Of a stretch of 64,000 nucleotides of DNA, positions 17,121 to 25,959 are shown piece after piece; within the stretch, counting starts at the first letter, position 1; each line of letters starts with the position of its first letter. A program made the translations under genes and the position numbers. The stretch is from CAZKUR01 sp964556005. GTDB lineage: Bacteria > Bacteroidota > Ignavibacteria > Ignavibacteriales > Ignavibacteriaceae. Below the pieces are notes generated by a model. The model was not told the origin of the DNA. It made no database searches and worked only from the letters and a program-made list of their open reading frames with translations. The stretch is taken from positions 1-64,000 of the forward strand of contig CAZKUR010000013.1 of the NCBI GenBank assembly GCA_964556005.1. The letters are read 5' to 3'.

Positions 17121-19304
17121 TTATTTAATTAAAGGCGCAATTACAAGAGAAACGACAGCCATTAATTTTAAAAGTATATTTAAACTCGGCCCGGATGTAT
17201 CCTTAAACGGATCGCCAACTGTATCTCCGACAACAGCCGCTTTATGCGGATCTGAGCCTTTAAAGTACTTTTTGCCATTAACTTCAATTCCTTCTTCAAA
17301 CATTTTTTTAGCATTATCCCACGCACCGCCGGCGTTTGATTGAAATATTGCCATTAAAACTCCACATACAGTAACACCCGCCAAGAGACCGCCGAGCATT
17401 TCCGGACCGCCGGCAAATCCAATAAATACAGGTGCAGCAACAGCTAACAATCCTGGAATAACCATTTGCCGGATTGCAGCTTTGGTGGAAATTTCGACAC
17501 AATTACCATATTCGGCTTTGCCATCGGCTTGCTCAAAAGTTTCCTGGTCAGCTTTGCTCCATTCTGTAAATTCTTTTCCTTCATTACTTTTCATTACTCC
17601 AAGTGCAGCAGCTAGTGCTGGAATAGATTTAAATTGCCTTCTAACCTCTTCAATCATCGACATTGCCGCTCTTCCAACTGCTTTCATTGCAAAGGCAGAG
17701 AATAAAAACGGCAGCATACCGCCTAAAAATAGGCCTGCCATAACGTTGGCTTTCGAAATATCGATAGATTTTATCTGGGCGGCAGTCATAAATGCTCCGA
17801 ATAAAGCTAATGCAGTTAAAGCAGCAGAACCAATAGCAAAACCCTTACCGATTGCAGCAGTTGTATTTCCAACCGCATCGAGTTTATCGGTTCTCTGCCT
17901 TACTTCCTTTGGAAGCTCTGACATTTCGGCAATTCCGCCTGCATTATCAGAAATCGGCCCGTAAGCATCAACTGCTAATTGAATACCAGTATTTGAAAGC
18001 ATTCCGACTGCAGCTATTGCTATACCGTAAAGGCCGCCGAAATAAAAAGCTCCCATTATCGACAGAGCAAGAATAATTATAGGTATAGCTGTTGAGATCA
18101 TTCCGTTCCCGATACCGGCAATTATGTTTGTTGCAGAACCAGTTAACGACTGCCTGACAATTCCTAAAACAGGCCCTTTTCCAACTCCCGTATAATATTC
18201 AGTAACAACTCCGATCAGAACTCCGGCTACTAAACCGATTACTGTTGATAAAAATATCCCCGTTGAAGTGATTGTATAAGTCATGCCGTATAAAGGATCC
18301 TCATGAGTCCAACTGGAAGGCAGCATATATTTTATAATAAAATAAAGCGCAATTATCATGATAATCGATGAGCCGAATTCACCTCTGTTCAATGCTTTTT
18401 GCGGATCCCCGCCTTCTTTAACTCTTACGAAAAACGTTCCGAGTATCGACATAACTATTCCGACACCGGCAATTACTAAAGGAAGAAGAACAGCTCCCAG
18501 CCCGTTGAATTTTCCGGCAAATTCAGGGTATGCTATAAATTCCGCACCAAGAACCATTGTTCCGACAATTGAACCGACATACGACTCAAAAAGATCAGCA
18601 CCCATGCCTGCAACATCACCGACATTATCCCCGACATTGTCTGCAATGGTAGCCGGGTTTAAGGGGTGATCTTCTGGAATTCCTGCTTCTAATTTACCGA
18701 CAAGGTCTGCTCCTACATCCGCGGCTTTTGTGTAGATACCACCGCCGACGCGTGCAAATAATGCAATCGAAGAAGCACCGAATGAAAATCCGGTAATTAC
18801 CGTTATTACTCTTGGCAACCCGGCTTTATCGATTCCAAAAAGATCGCTGTAAATCCAGAATAAAACGCCAAGGCCTAAAACGCCGAGACCGACAACTCCC
18901 AAACCCATAACCGAACCGCCCGCAAATGCAATTTCAAGAGCCTTTCCAAGGCTTTTTCTTGCTGCATTTGTTGTCCTTACGTTAGCTTTGGTAGCAACGC
19001 GCATTCCAATAAAACCAGCTAAGGCAGAACATAAAGCACCGGTTAAAAACGATACCGCAATTAAAGGGGAAGAGTTTACGGGGTCTGCTGAAACTGCCAG
19101 CAAGATCCCGACACATACGACAAAAATTATTAAAACTTTATACTCGGCTCTTAAAAAAGCCATAGCCCCTTCAGCGATGTGTTTTGATATTTTTTCCATC
19201 TTTTCGGTTCCAACTTCTTGCTTTTTAATCCATGAAGTTTTCCAAAAAGTGTACAAAAGTGCGAGAACTCCGAATAACGGAATCAGATACATGTTAAATT
19301 CCAT
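17121..19304 (-). CDS. hppA: Membrane-bound ion-pumping pyrophosphatase, K+-dependent type
   Basis: The enzyme hydrolyses pyrophosphate and couples this to pumping H+ or Na+ across the membrane. The 727-residue protein has about 16 membrane helices. The active-site loop 'DNVGDNVGDVAGMGADLFES' (about residue 220) and the later 'DAYGPISDNAGGIAEM' are intact. The segment 'GNTTAAIGKG' has Ala where K+-independent enzymes have Lys (GNTTKA), which places it in the K+-dependent class. H+ versus Na+ specificity I cannot decide. It lies between pth and rpsF in a translation and replication gene cluster, an unusual setting; its role could be recovery of energy from biosynthetic pyrophosphate. Confidence 0.95.
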   Translation of the reverse strand: MEFNMYLIPLFGVLALLYTFWKTSWIKKQEVGTEKMEKISKHIAEGAMAFLRAEYKVLIIFVVCVGILLAVSADPVNSSPLIAVSFLTGALCSALAGFIGMRVATKANVRTTNAARKSLGKALEIAFAGGSVMGLGVVGLGVLGLGVLFWIYSDLFGIDKAGLPRVITVITGFSFGASSIALFARVGGGIYTKAADVGADLVGKLEAGIPEDHPLNPATIADNVGDNVGDVAGMGADLFESYVGSIVGTMVLGAEFIAYPEFAGKFNGLGAVLLPLVIAGVGIVMSILGTFFVRVKEGGDPQKALNRGEFGSSIIMIIALYFIIKYMLPSSWTHEDPLYGMTYTITSTGIFLSTVIGLVAGVLIGVVTEYYTGVGKGPVLGIVRQSLTGSATNIIAGIGNGMISTAIPIIILALSIMGAFYFGGLYGIAIAAVGMLSNTGIQLAVDAYGPISDNAGGIAEMSELPKEVRQRTDKLDAVGNTTAAIGKGFAIGSAALTALALFGAFMTAAQIKSIDISKANVMAGLFLGGMLPFLFSAFAMKAVGRAAMSMIEEVRRQFKSIPALAAALGVMKSNEGKEFTEWSKADQETFEQADGKAEYGNCVEISTKAAIRQMVIPGLLAVAAPVFIGFAGGPEMLGGLLAGVTVCGVLMAIFQSNAGGAWDNAKKMFEEGIEVNGKKYFKGSDPHKAAVVGDTVGDPFKDTSGPSLNILLKLMAVVSLVIAPLIK

Positions 19305-19321
19305 AAATTTAATAAATCTCC

Positions 19322-19921
19322 CTATTTATTCACGAAATTGTTATTTGAAGATTGATTGTACAGTTTACTGTAACTGTCAATCATACCCTGATAGCCGCCT
19401 TTTACAAATTCAGTTAAAAGAAATTTACAATCGTCAAAAGTCTTCCCCAATAATTGAAATTCTTCTTCACTGAAATCACTTAGAACATACGATGCCATTT
19501 CACCCTTGCTAAATTTATTCCCGATCCCTATACGTATCCTTGGAAATTGTTCCGAATTAAACTGGTAAATAATCGAATTAACTCCGTTGTGCCCTGCATC
19601 CCCGCCAGAATTTCTAATTCTAATTTTCCCCACTTCCAGATTAACATCGTCAACAACAACTAAAAAATCGCTTAATTCGGAATTAAATTCTTTTACGGAT
19701 TCAACGGCGGCAATACCGCTATTATTCACATAAGCTGTAGGAATAATTAAAACAAAAGGAGAGTGTTCAATCTTACCTTTTGAATAGTAAAATTCATATT
19801 TGGATGGATTAAATGAAATGGATAAAGAATCTGCAAAATAATCCACTATCATAAAACCGACATTGTGTCTATTCTTACGATAACGAAGTCCCGGGTTGCC
19901 AATACCAAAAATCGTTCGCAC
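19322..19921 (-). CDS. pth: Peptidyl-tRNA hydrolase
   Basis: Pth cleaves peptidyl-tRNA released from stalled ribosomes and so recycles tRNA. The N-terminal 'GIGNPGLRYRKNRHNVGF' carries the conserved Asn and the catalytic His. 'VVDDVNLEVGKIRIRNSGGDAGHNG' contains the conserved Asp and the GGxxGHNG substrate loop (read in two parts: 'VVDDVNLEVG' and 'GGDAGHNG'). The usual 'Y..TRHN' is 'YRKNRHN' here, a mild change. At 199 residues it is normal. It starts 7 bases after rplY and precedes hppA by 17 bases. Confidence 0.96.
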   Translation of the reverse strand: MRTIFGIGNPGLRYRKNRHNVGFMIVDYFADSLSISFNPSKYEFYYSKGKIEHSPFVLIIPTAYVNNSGIAAVESVKEFNSELSDFLVVVDDVNLEVGKIRIRNSGGDAGHNGVNSIIYQFNSEQFPRIRIGIGNKFSKGEMASYVLSDFSEEEFQLLGKTFDDCKFLLTEFVKGGYQGMIDSYSKLYNQSSNNNFVNK

Positions 19922-19928
19922 TTTAAAT

Positions 19929-20573
19929 TTATTCTTTTTCTGTCTCTTTGGTTTTTGTTACTAATTCAGGTTCTTCGGGCTCTTCTGTGGTAACCTCGGC
20001 TTCAACCGGTGTTACTTCTTTTTCAACCTTCGGAGGAACAACTGAAACAATAACAGATTCCTTTGAACTTAAAAATGTAATATCCTGAAGTTGTAAATCT
20101 CCTACATGGACAGCGCTGTTTAACTTTAAATTTGCTATGTCAACCGTTATATGTTCAGGAATATCTTTCGGAAAACATTCTATTTCAACTTTATGCAATG
20201 TTTGCTGAAGAATCCCTCCTTCTTTTACACCTATCGGGCTTCCGATTAACTGAATCGGAACTTCGAGTTGGAATGTTTCACCTTTTGTTAATCCTAATAA
20301 GTCGAAGTGAACTACCTTATCTGTTAAGGGATCGAATTGAACATCTTTAATAATACATTCCATCTCTTCCTTATCATCTACCATCAACGAGACTAAATGA
20401 GTTTTAGAGGTATAAACAAGGGATTTCAACGATTTCTCAGTAACTTCAATAGCAACAGGCTTGTTGTGCCTTGAATAGTATATTCCCGGGATTATATTGT
20501 TTTTTCTAATCTGATTCCGGTATGATTTGCTAAAATCTTTTCTTTCTTTTGCTTCTAAAACAAACTTTTCCAT
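19929..20573 (-). CDS. rplY: 50S ribosomal protein L25/general stress protein Ctc
   Basis: L25 binds 5S rRNA. The 214-residue protein is the long Ctc/TL5 form: the N-terminal L25 domain (about residues 1-95, 'DPLTDKVVHFDLLGLTKGE') is followed by the beta-rich TL5 domain ('IQLIGSPIGVKEGGILQQTL'). The last 30 residues are Glu/Thr-rich. The order prs-rplY-pth is conserved in many bacteria, which supports the call. Confidence 0.95.
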   Translation of the reverse strand: MEKFVLEAKERKDFSKSYRNQIRKNNIIPGIYYSRHNKPVAIEVTEKSLKSLVYTSKTHLVSLMVDDKEEMECIIKDVQFDPLTDKVVHFDLLGLTKGETFQLEVPIQLIGSPIGVKEGGILQQTLHKVEIECFPKDIPEHITVDIANLKLNSAVHVGDLQLQDITFLSSKESVIVSVVPPKVEKEVTPVEAEVTTEEPEEPELVTKTKETEKE

Positions 20574-20593
20574 TTTTTCTCCGAAACTAAATA

Positions 20594-21562
20594 TTAACTT
20601 TTATCTATATCAAATAGGGAACTAATTGATTCATTGTTATGCGTTCTTCTGATTGCTTCGGCAAAAATATCCGAAGCAGTAACGACAGAAATTTTATCTG
20701 GAATTGATTCAACTTTTATCGGAATTGTATCGGAAACATAAAGCTTTTTCAAAGCCGATTTTTCAATTCTTTCCAGCGCTTGGCCGGATAAGATTGGATG
20801 AGAAACCGCTCCGTAAATACATTTAGCGCCTTTATCTTTTAATGCTTCAATCGCTCCGACAAAGGTGCCTGCAGTATCAATTAAGTCATCGACTAAAAGA
20901 ACATCTTTATTTTCAACACTACCGATAATATGAACAACTTCAGCTAAATTTTGTTTTGGCCTTCTTTTATCAATTACGACAAGCTGGCAATGCAGCCGCT
21001 TGGCATAAGATCTTGCCATTTTAATTCCACCAATATCCGGTGAAACAACAACTAAATTTTCAGATAAATTATTAAATAGACCTGAAAAAATAGTCGAACT
21101 GTAAAGATGGTCAAACGGGATATCAAAAAATCCCTGAATTTGGGCAGCGTGCAAATCCATAGTCATTATTCTATCGGCACCTGCCACGGTAAGAATATTT
21201 GCCGCTAATTTAGCTGATATGGAAACTCTGGGTTGATCTTTTCGATCCTGGCGGGAATATCCGAAATAAGGAATAACAACCGTTATCCTTTGAGCCGATG
21301 CTCTTTTCGCTGCATCAATCATTATCAGTAATTCCATAATGTTTTCTGCAGGCGGATTTGTCGACTGGATTAAAAATACATCGCTTCCGCGAATATTTTC
21401 ACCATACTTAACCCAAATTTCTCCGTCGCTGAATCTTTTTAATTCCAAAGAACCCAATGGCTTTCCAAGCTTTTTAGCTATTTTCTCGGCAAGAGGTAAG
21501 TTAGAACTACCCGAAAAAATCTTATAATCTGTTAAAGCCATTTTTATTGATATATCACTCAC
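20594..21562 (-). CDS. prs: Ribose-phosphate pyrophosphokinase (PRPP synthase)
   Basis: The enzyme makes PRPP from ribose 5-phosphate and ATP, feeding nucleotide, His and Trp synthesis. It has 'GSSNLPLAEKIAKKLG', the flexible region 'YFGYSRQDRKDQPRVSISAK' that binds ATP, the 'MDLHAAQIQGFF' segment and the PRPP-binding loop 'LLVDDLIDTAGT'. Its 322 residues fit class I PRPP synthases. The start could be ATG 21562 or the in-frame ATG at 21541 (MALTDYK), which aligns better with family N-termini. It heads the prs-rplY-pth cluster. Confidence 0.96.
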   Translation of the reverse strand: MSDISIKMALTDYKIFSGSSNLPLAEKIAKKLGKPLGSLELKRFSDGEIWVKYGENIRGSDVFLIQSTNPPAENIMELLIMIDAAKRASAQRITVVIPYFGYSRQDRKDQPRVSISAKLAANILTVAGADRIMTMDLHAAQIQGFFDIPFDHLYSSTIFSGLFNNLSENLVVVSPDIGGIKMARSYAKRLHCQLVVIDKRRPKQNLAEVVHIIGSVENKDVLLVDDLIDTAGTFVGAIEALKDKGAKCIYGAVSHPILSGQALERIEKSALKKLYVSDTIPIKVESIPDKISVVTASDIFAEAIRRTHNNESISSLFDIDKS

Positions 21563-21636
21563 TGATTTTAAATATAGACGTTAAATATAATTAAAAGGGG
21601 TTGGTAAGTCAATTTTAATTAAGCATAAAAATTTAT

Positions 21637-22290
21637 CTAATCTTTCTTTTTTCTAAATAAAAACACAATCACAATCAATAGTACAATCCCGGTCAGCATA
21701 TAGATCCAGGTTGGCGTTTCTTTAAGCCTAAAAGGCCTGAAAGTAACCGAAATAGTTTTTCCCCTGCCGATTTCAGCAAGGGAGTACTTCCATGTTAAAG
21801 TATTGCCGTCTTCAATTTGGGCATTGTCGGTAATAATTTCACCTGCAAAAGTATATTTATATGTTACATGAAAACGGCTTGCATTGATACCGAATCCTGT
21901 TGCAATCGGCGGAATAAATTGAGAGAAAATTTTTTGCCCGGCAGCACCATCCTTCAGCGTGAAATTATAATCCGAAAAAGCCTTGGTATTATTAAGAGAA
22001 TCAATATTGGAAAAAGTTAATTTTATTTTTGCATGCATTGTACTGTCGACAGTGTCCGCATAAACTTCCACATTCTTTATAACTGAAAATTTTGAACTGA
22101 ATTCTTTTTTTATCGAATCAGGGTTGAATATTCCAATTTTATTTAATGTGACGAGACTTTCATTATCTGGAAGCTGCATCCAATAGTGTATTGAAAAATA
22201 ACCTGTTCCGTCGGGATAAATTTTTCCTTCCTGGACATAATTGATACATCCGGGAATTAGAAGCAGTAAAACTACGATTAATTTTTTCAC
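21637..22290 (-). CDS. LppM-like lipoprotein with C-terminal membrane helix
   Basis: This 217-residue protein has a lipoprotein signal 'MKKLIVVLLLLIPGC' with the Cys at residue 15. A beta-rich exported domain follows (about 20-185: 'EGKIYPDGTGYFSIHYWM', 'AKIKLTFSNIDSLN'). A single membrane helix lies near the C-terminus ('WIYMLTGIVLLIVIVFLF') and is followed by 'RKKKD'. The N-terminal lipid and C-terminal anchor suggest a protein held flat on the membrane. The fold resembles the LppM-type domain seen in mycobacterial lipoproteins, but I am not sure. It precedes prs on the same strand by 74 bases. Function unknown. Confidence 0.65.
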   Translation of the reverse strand: MKKLIVVLLLLIPGCINYVQEGKIYPDGTGYFSIHYWMQLPDNESLVTLNKIGIFNPDSIKKEFSSKFSVIKNVEVYADTVDSTMHAKIKLTFSNIDSLNNTKAFSDYNFTLKDGAAGQKIFSQFIPPIATGFGINASRFHVTYKYTFAGEIITDNAQIEDGNTLTWKYSLAEIGRGKTISVTFRPFRLKETPTWIYMLTGIVLLIVIVFLFRKKKD

Positions 22291-22423
22291 AGAAAAATAA
22301 TTTTATTCATTATATCAAACAGGAATAAAAGTTATCAATATAACTTTTAAATGTGTTATCCAATTTATAGAAATTTTAAGAATTTTTCATTAAGTTTCTC
22401 CCGCTAAATTTATTGAGGATAAA

Positions 22424-22708
22424 ATGCCGACGTATGAATATAAATGTTTGAAATGCGGCCACAAATTTGAAGTTTTTCAATCTATGACCGCCGATCCGGT
22501 AAAAGTATGCCCTGTTTGCGGAAGTGAAGTTAAAAGATTGATTGGTGCAGGGGCAGGAGCTATTTTTAAAGGTTCAGGATTTTATCAAACAGATTATAAA
22601 AACAAATCAAATAAATCTTCAAATAATTCTCCCATAAAAGAGAAAGTATCTAAAGATACAAAAGACAAAAAGCCTGCGGCAAAATCAAAAGACACTGAGA
22701 AAAAATAA
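22424..22708 (+). CDS. FmdB-family zinc ribbon protein
   Basis: The N-terminus 'MPTYEYKCLKCGHKFEVFQS' and the second 'CPVCGSEVKRLIG' form the CxxC...CxxC zinc ribbon of the FmdB family (about residues 1-45), followed by a Gly-rich strand and 'GSGFYQTDYKNKS'. The last 30 residues are a low-complexity Lys/Ser/Asp tail. Proteins of this family are small putative regulators of unknown mechanism. ATG 22424 has a GAGGA ribosome-binding site. It is a single gene between divergent and convergent neighbours. Confidence 0.9.
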   Translation: MPTYEYKCLKCGHKFEVFQSMTADPVKVCPVCGSEVKRLIGAGAGAIFKGSGFYQTDYKNKSNKSSNNSPIKEKVSKDTKDKKPAAKSKDTEKK

Positions 22709-22763
22709 TTTCCCCCGTTTTCTTTTTTCACGGTCTTTTTGCAACAGAATTTATATTTATGGT

Positions 22764-25700
22764 TTAAAAATCTGCACCGAGAGATAAATAATACTTGGGC
22801 GTTGAAAAACCTTTAACGTTATATGCCCATGCAACATCAAAACGAAGCAAGAAGTAAAGGAGAAAAGTTCTTGCGCCTAAACCGGTACCCATAAGAAGAT
22901 CTTTGGAAATGACATTATTATTTACATCTCTTTGAAAGAATCTCAATTCCTTATTATTATTCCATGCAGAGCCGATATCGACAAAAGCAACTCCTAATAT
23001 ATTACTGAAGAAAAGAGGCAGCCCGCCTGTTATTAAATATCTTATAAACGGGAAACGTAATTCAAGATTCATGAGCGCATATTTTGTTCCAATCTCCTGA
23101 GCATAATCAAAGCCTCTTAAAGGCAACGCTGCAGTTAAAAATGCAAAATCGGAAGCGGATGAAATCGGGATATCTGTAGTCGCAAATCTTCTGTTTATCC
23201 AGTTGTCGGTACCGCCGATAAAAAATCTCTGGGGATTTCTTCCCCAAGAATAACCGCCGGCCAACCTAAACACAAAAGAATAATCCGTCCAGAAATTATA
23301 ATATCTTCTATAATCGCCAAGGCCAGAATAGAAACTAAGCTTGTGTGTGGAGAAGCCAGGATTCGCCAAAAAATCAAACCTATAGCGCGTGCCGTCAATC
23401 GGCGCAGTCATTCCCCATATAACGTTATCATGAATTAAGCTTAACGAAGGGACAAAGAAAGAAGATAATTGCGTGGGATCGGAAGGATCATCTAAATTTT
23501 CCATAGACACGTTCAGCCAGCTTAACCCGCCTTCGATCCTATAAAAACGGTTCAGAGGGTAGCTCATAGAAAATATCGCTCCGTAGTTTCTGAACCTGTA
23601 AAGATTTGCACCGATTCCCTGCCTGTTTAAAAATACAAATCTTGCGGTATGAAAACCTTCAAAGCCATAGTTTATTCTTTCAGGCAAATAAAAATAGGCA
23701 AGTCCGTAATCGCTGTTTTTTAAATCGACCTGCAGGCTTGTAACTCCGACTAACCGGTGGTTCCCTAATACATCGCTGAAAGAAATTACTGTCGTTCCAA
23801 GCAAACCGTAAAGGCTGCTGTAACCAGCATTTGCATACACGATGTCCGGTGTAAAATTTATTTTATATCTGTTGACTTTATAATCGCCTTGTTTGTCAAG
23901 GTTGTCTTTAAGAAGAAATTTAGCTGCATAACCGGCAGTATCAGGAGTGATATTTATTTTATTTTTTCCGAACACATAATTATTAAAATCTACCTGAACC
24001 GAATCACCGTAAACATGTGAAGTATCTTCAACAGAACCGGTATAAATCGAAACATCATTTCCTATTTCTAGCGAATCCTTTTGCTCATTTTTTTCTTTGA
24101 ATGTGAGTTCATGAGGCTTATTTTCTTCTCTTAATTCACTGATGTACTTTGTTAAAGGAAGTTTATTAGTATCCAATTTAATTTTGTAAGGATTGTTGAG
24201 TAAAAAGATATTGAAGGAACCTTTATATAATGTTGAAAAAGCGAGCTTCTTGCCGTCCTGCGAAATAGATAGCTGATACAAACCGTTAAGCGAATTGGTT
24301 ACAGGAACAGGTTGAAGTTCATCAACATTATTAACCGTGTCTTGTTTTTCAAGAACAATACGCTTTTTATATATATTATTAATTCCATTTAAATCCGAAA
24401 TAAACAAAATCTCCTTGCCGTCCGACCCCGCAACAGGAGAAGTTTCATCGCTTTTCGGCATATCGGTTATTCTTGTCACCTTTTTAGAATTCACATTAGC
24501 CGAGTATATATCCATTTGTGAATAATCGAAGTTATAGATTTTAAAAGAAGTGTTTAACGGATCAAGTTTTAATGTATTTCCTCTATCCGAAGAAAAGAAA
24601 ATATTTTTCCCGTCGTAAGACCATGCGGGATCCTTATCGGTAAAAATATCATTTGTAATATTTATAAGTTTTTTATCGTCGAGATTATAAACATAAATAT
24701 CAGACTGCTTTGCTGTATGGCCGACGAAAGCAATGTCTTTTCCATCGGGTGACCATGTTACGCTGCTAATCCCTGCCAATTTTACCGGAAGAGTTTCTTT
24801 TTCTTCGGTTTCCACATCTATTACATAAATAACGTCGCTGCCGTTAGCTTTTGCCGAAAGGGCAATTTTCTTACCGTCCGGTGACCATGTTAAGCCGGGA
24901 GTAACGATGTTTAATTCTTCAAAATCAGGTGTACGGTTTCCTTCTACAAGCTTTTTAATAGTTTTTCCGTCGATTGTGCTCATCAAATAAACATCAAAAT
25001 AATAATCACGGTTGGAGATAAAAGCAATCTTATCTCCTTGAGGGGAAATAGCCGGGCTTGTGTTGAAAAATCCGCCGTCTTTTTCTGGGTTTGTTAATCT
25101 TTTTGCAAACTCGTCCGGGTCTTGATGCAAAGCAATATCCGGCCAGTAAGTTTTTTTAATTTGTTTTTTCCAACGTTCATTTAATTCTTTTATAGAAAGC
25201 CCCAACGACTCTTTAAATCCGGCCTCTACATTTCCGGTACTTTTTATTTTATTAATTAATTCACTGATTTTTTCTTTACCGTATTTTTCGGCAATGTAAT
25301 GAAAAACCGCCTCCCCGCCCCTGTATGCAAGGTAACCGTTTAATTTAGAAATATCCGGTAAATAATCGTTAATAATTGCATCTCTTATAAACATATCTGT
25401 ATTCACATCCCAGCCGAGCGATTGATATTCAGCCATTCCTTCATTGAACCAGGTAGGTATTCTTATCGAAATGTTATTGGAAATTATATTTTGAAGTGAA
25501 CCGCCGTAAAACATATCATTTATAACAGCGTGAGTTAATTCATGGTGAATTAAGTGTTCGAATTCTTTATACGATCCCATAAATTGAATGACAACCCGGT
25601 TCTTAAACATCTCGGTGAATCCTTCGATACCTTCTGAAAGATATTCATCCGTAATGTTAGTTTCCTGGAAATCGTTGGTTGAGTTATAAACTATTATCGA

Positions 25701-25958
25701 AACACGGTTATTAATTTTATAATTAAAACTTTGCTGGATGGATTTCAGTGATTTCTCCGCAATCTTCGCAGTGAATTCGGCAAGATCTGCTCCATGATTA
25801 TAAAAATATATGTCGAAATGATCGGTTTGAATGTAATACCAGTTAAAATCTTTATATTGAACTTTATTTTGACCGAACTGAGCATAAGAAACTATTTGAG
25901 CCAAAATGAAAAAGATCGTAAATAGTAAATTTCGACTTTTCATTTTCATTCCCTTCAT
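22764..25958 (-). CDS. Peptidase-MA-like, TolB propeller and outer-membrane barrel fusion protein
   Basis: This 1064-residue exported protein combines three modules. After a signal peptide (about residues 1-27) comes a gluzincin-type peptidase domain: H139-E140-L-T-H143 ('HHELTHAV') and a downstream 'FNEGMAEY' with E173 as the likely third zinc ligand. Next, about residues 290-600, is a TolB/PD40 beta-propeller, seen as repeats of 'SPDGKKIALSAK', 'SPDGKDIAFVGH' and 'SYDGKNIFFSSD'. The last 330 residues are a surface-antigen (Omp85-like) barrel ending in Phe ('YYLSLGADF'). It probably sits in the outer membrane with the peptidase and propeller in the periplasm. It starts one base after rnr. 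The substrate is unknown. Confidence 0.82.
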   Translation of the reverse strand: MKGMKMKSRNLLFTIFFILAQIVSYAQFGQNKVQYKDFNWYYIQTDHFDIYFYNHGADLAEFTAKIAEKSLKSIQQSFNYKINNRVSIIVYNSTNDFQETNITDEYLSEGIEGFTEMFKNRVVIQFMGSYKEFEHLIHHELTHAVINDMFYGGSLQNIISNNISIRIPTWFNEGMAEYQSLGWDVNTDMFIRDAIINDYLPDISKLNGYLAYRGGEAVFHYIAEKYGKEKISELINKIKSTGNVEAGFKESLGLSIKELNERWKKQIKKTYWPDIALHQDPDEFAKRLTNPEKDGGFFNTSPAISPQGDKIAFISNRDYYFDVYLMSTIDGKTIKKLVEGNRTPDFEELNIVTPGLTWSPDGKKIALSAKANGSDVIYVIDVETEEKETLPVKLAGISSVTWSPDGKDIAFVGHTAKQSDIYVYNLDDKKLINITNDIFTDKDPAWSYDGKNIFFSSDRGNTLKLDPLNTSFKIYNFDYSQMDIYSANVNSKKVTRITDMPKSDETSPVAGSDGKEILFISDLNGINNIYKKRIVLEKQDTVNNVDELQPVPVTNSLNGLYQLSISQDGKKLAFSTLYKGSFNIFLLNNPYKIKLDTNKLPLTKYISELREENKPHELTFKEKNEQKDSLEIGNDVSIYTGSVEDTSHVYGDSVQVDFNNYVFGKNKINITPDTAGYAAKFLLKDNLDKQGDYKVNRYKINFTPDIVYANAGYSSLYGLLGTTVISFSDVLGNHRLVGVTSLQVDLKNSDYGLAYFYLPERINYGFEGFHTARFVFLNRQGIGANLYRFRNYGAIFSMSYPLNRFYRIEGGLSWLNVSMENLDDPSDPTQLSSFFVPSLSLIHDNVIWGMTAPIDGTRYRFDFLANPGFSTHKLSFYSGLGDYRRYYNFWTDYSFVFRLAGGYSWGRNPQRFFIGGTDNWINRRFATTDIPISSASDFAFLTAALPLRGFDYAQEIGTKYALMNLELRFPFIRYLITGGLPLFFSNILGVAFVDIGSAWNNNKELRFFQRDVNNNVISKDLLMGTGLGARTFLLYFLLRFDVAWAYNVKGFSTPKYYLSLGADF

Positions 25959-25959
25959 G

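Noticed and set aside
17482..17964. 160-residue plus-strand open frame
   Set aside because: Entirely antisense to hppA with no domain; a shadow.
18988..19473. 161-residue plus-strand open frame
   Set aside because: It lies opposite hppA and pth, both clearly real; the frame is a shadow.
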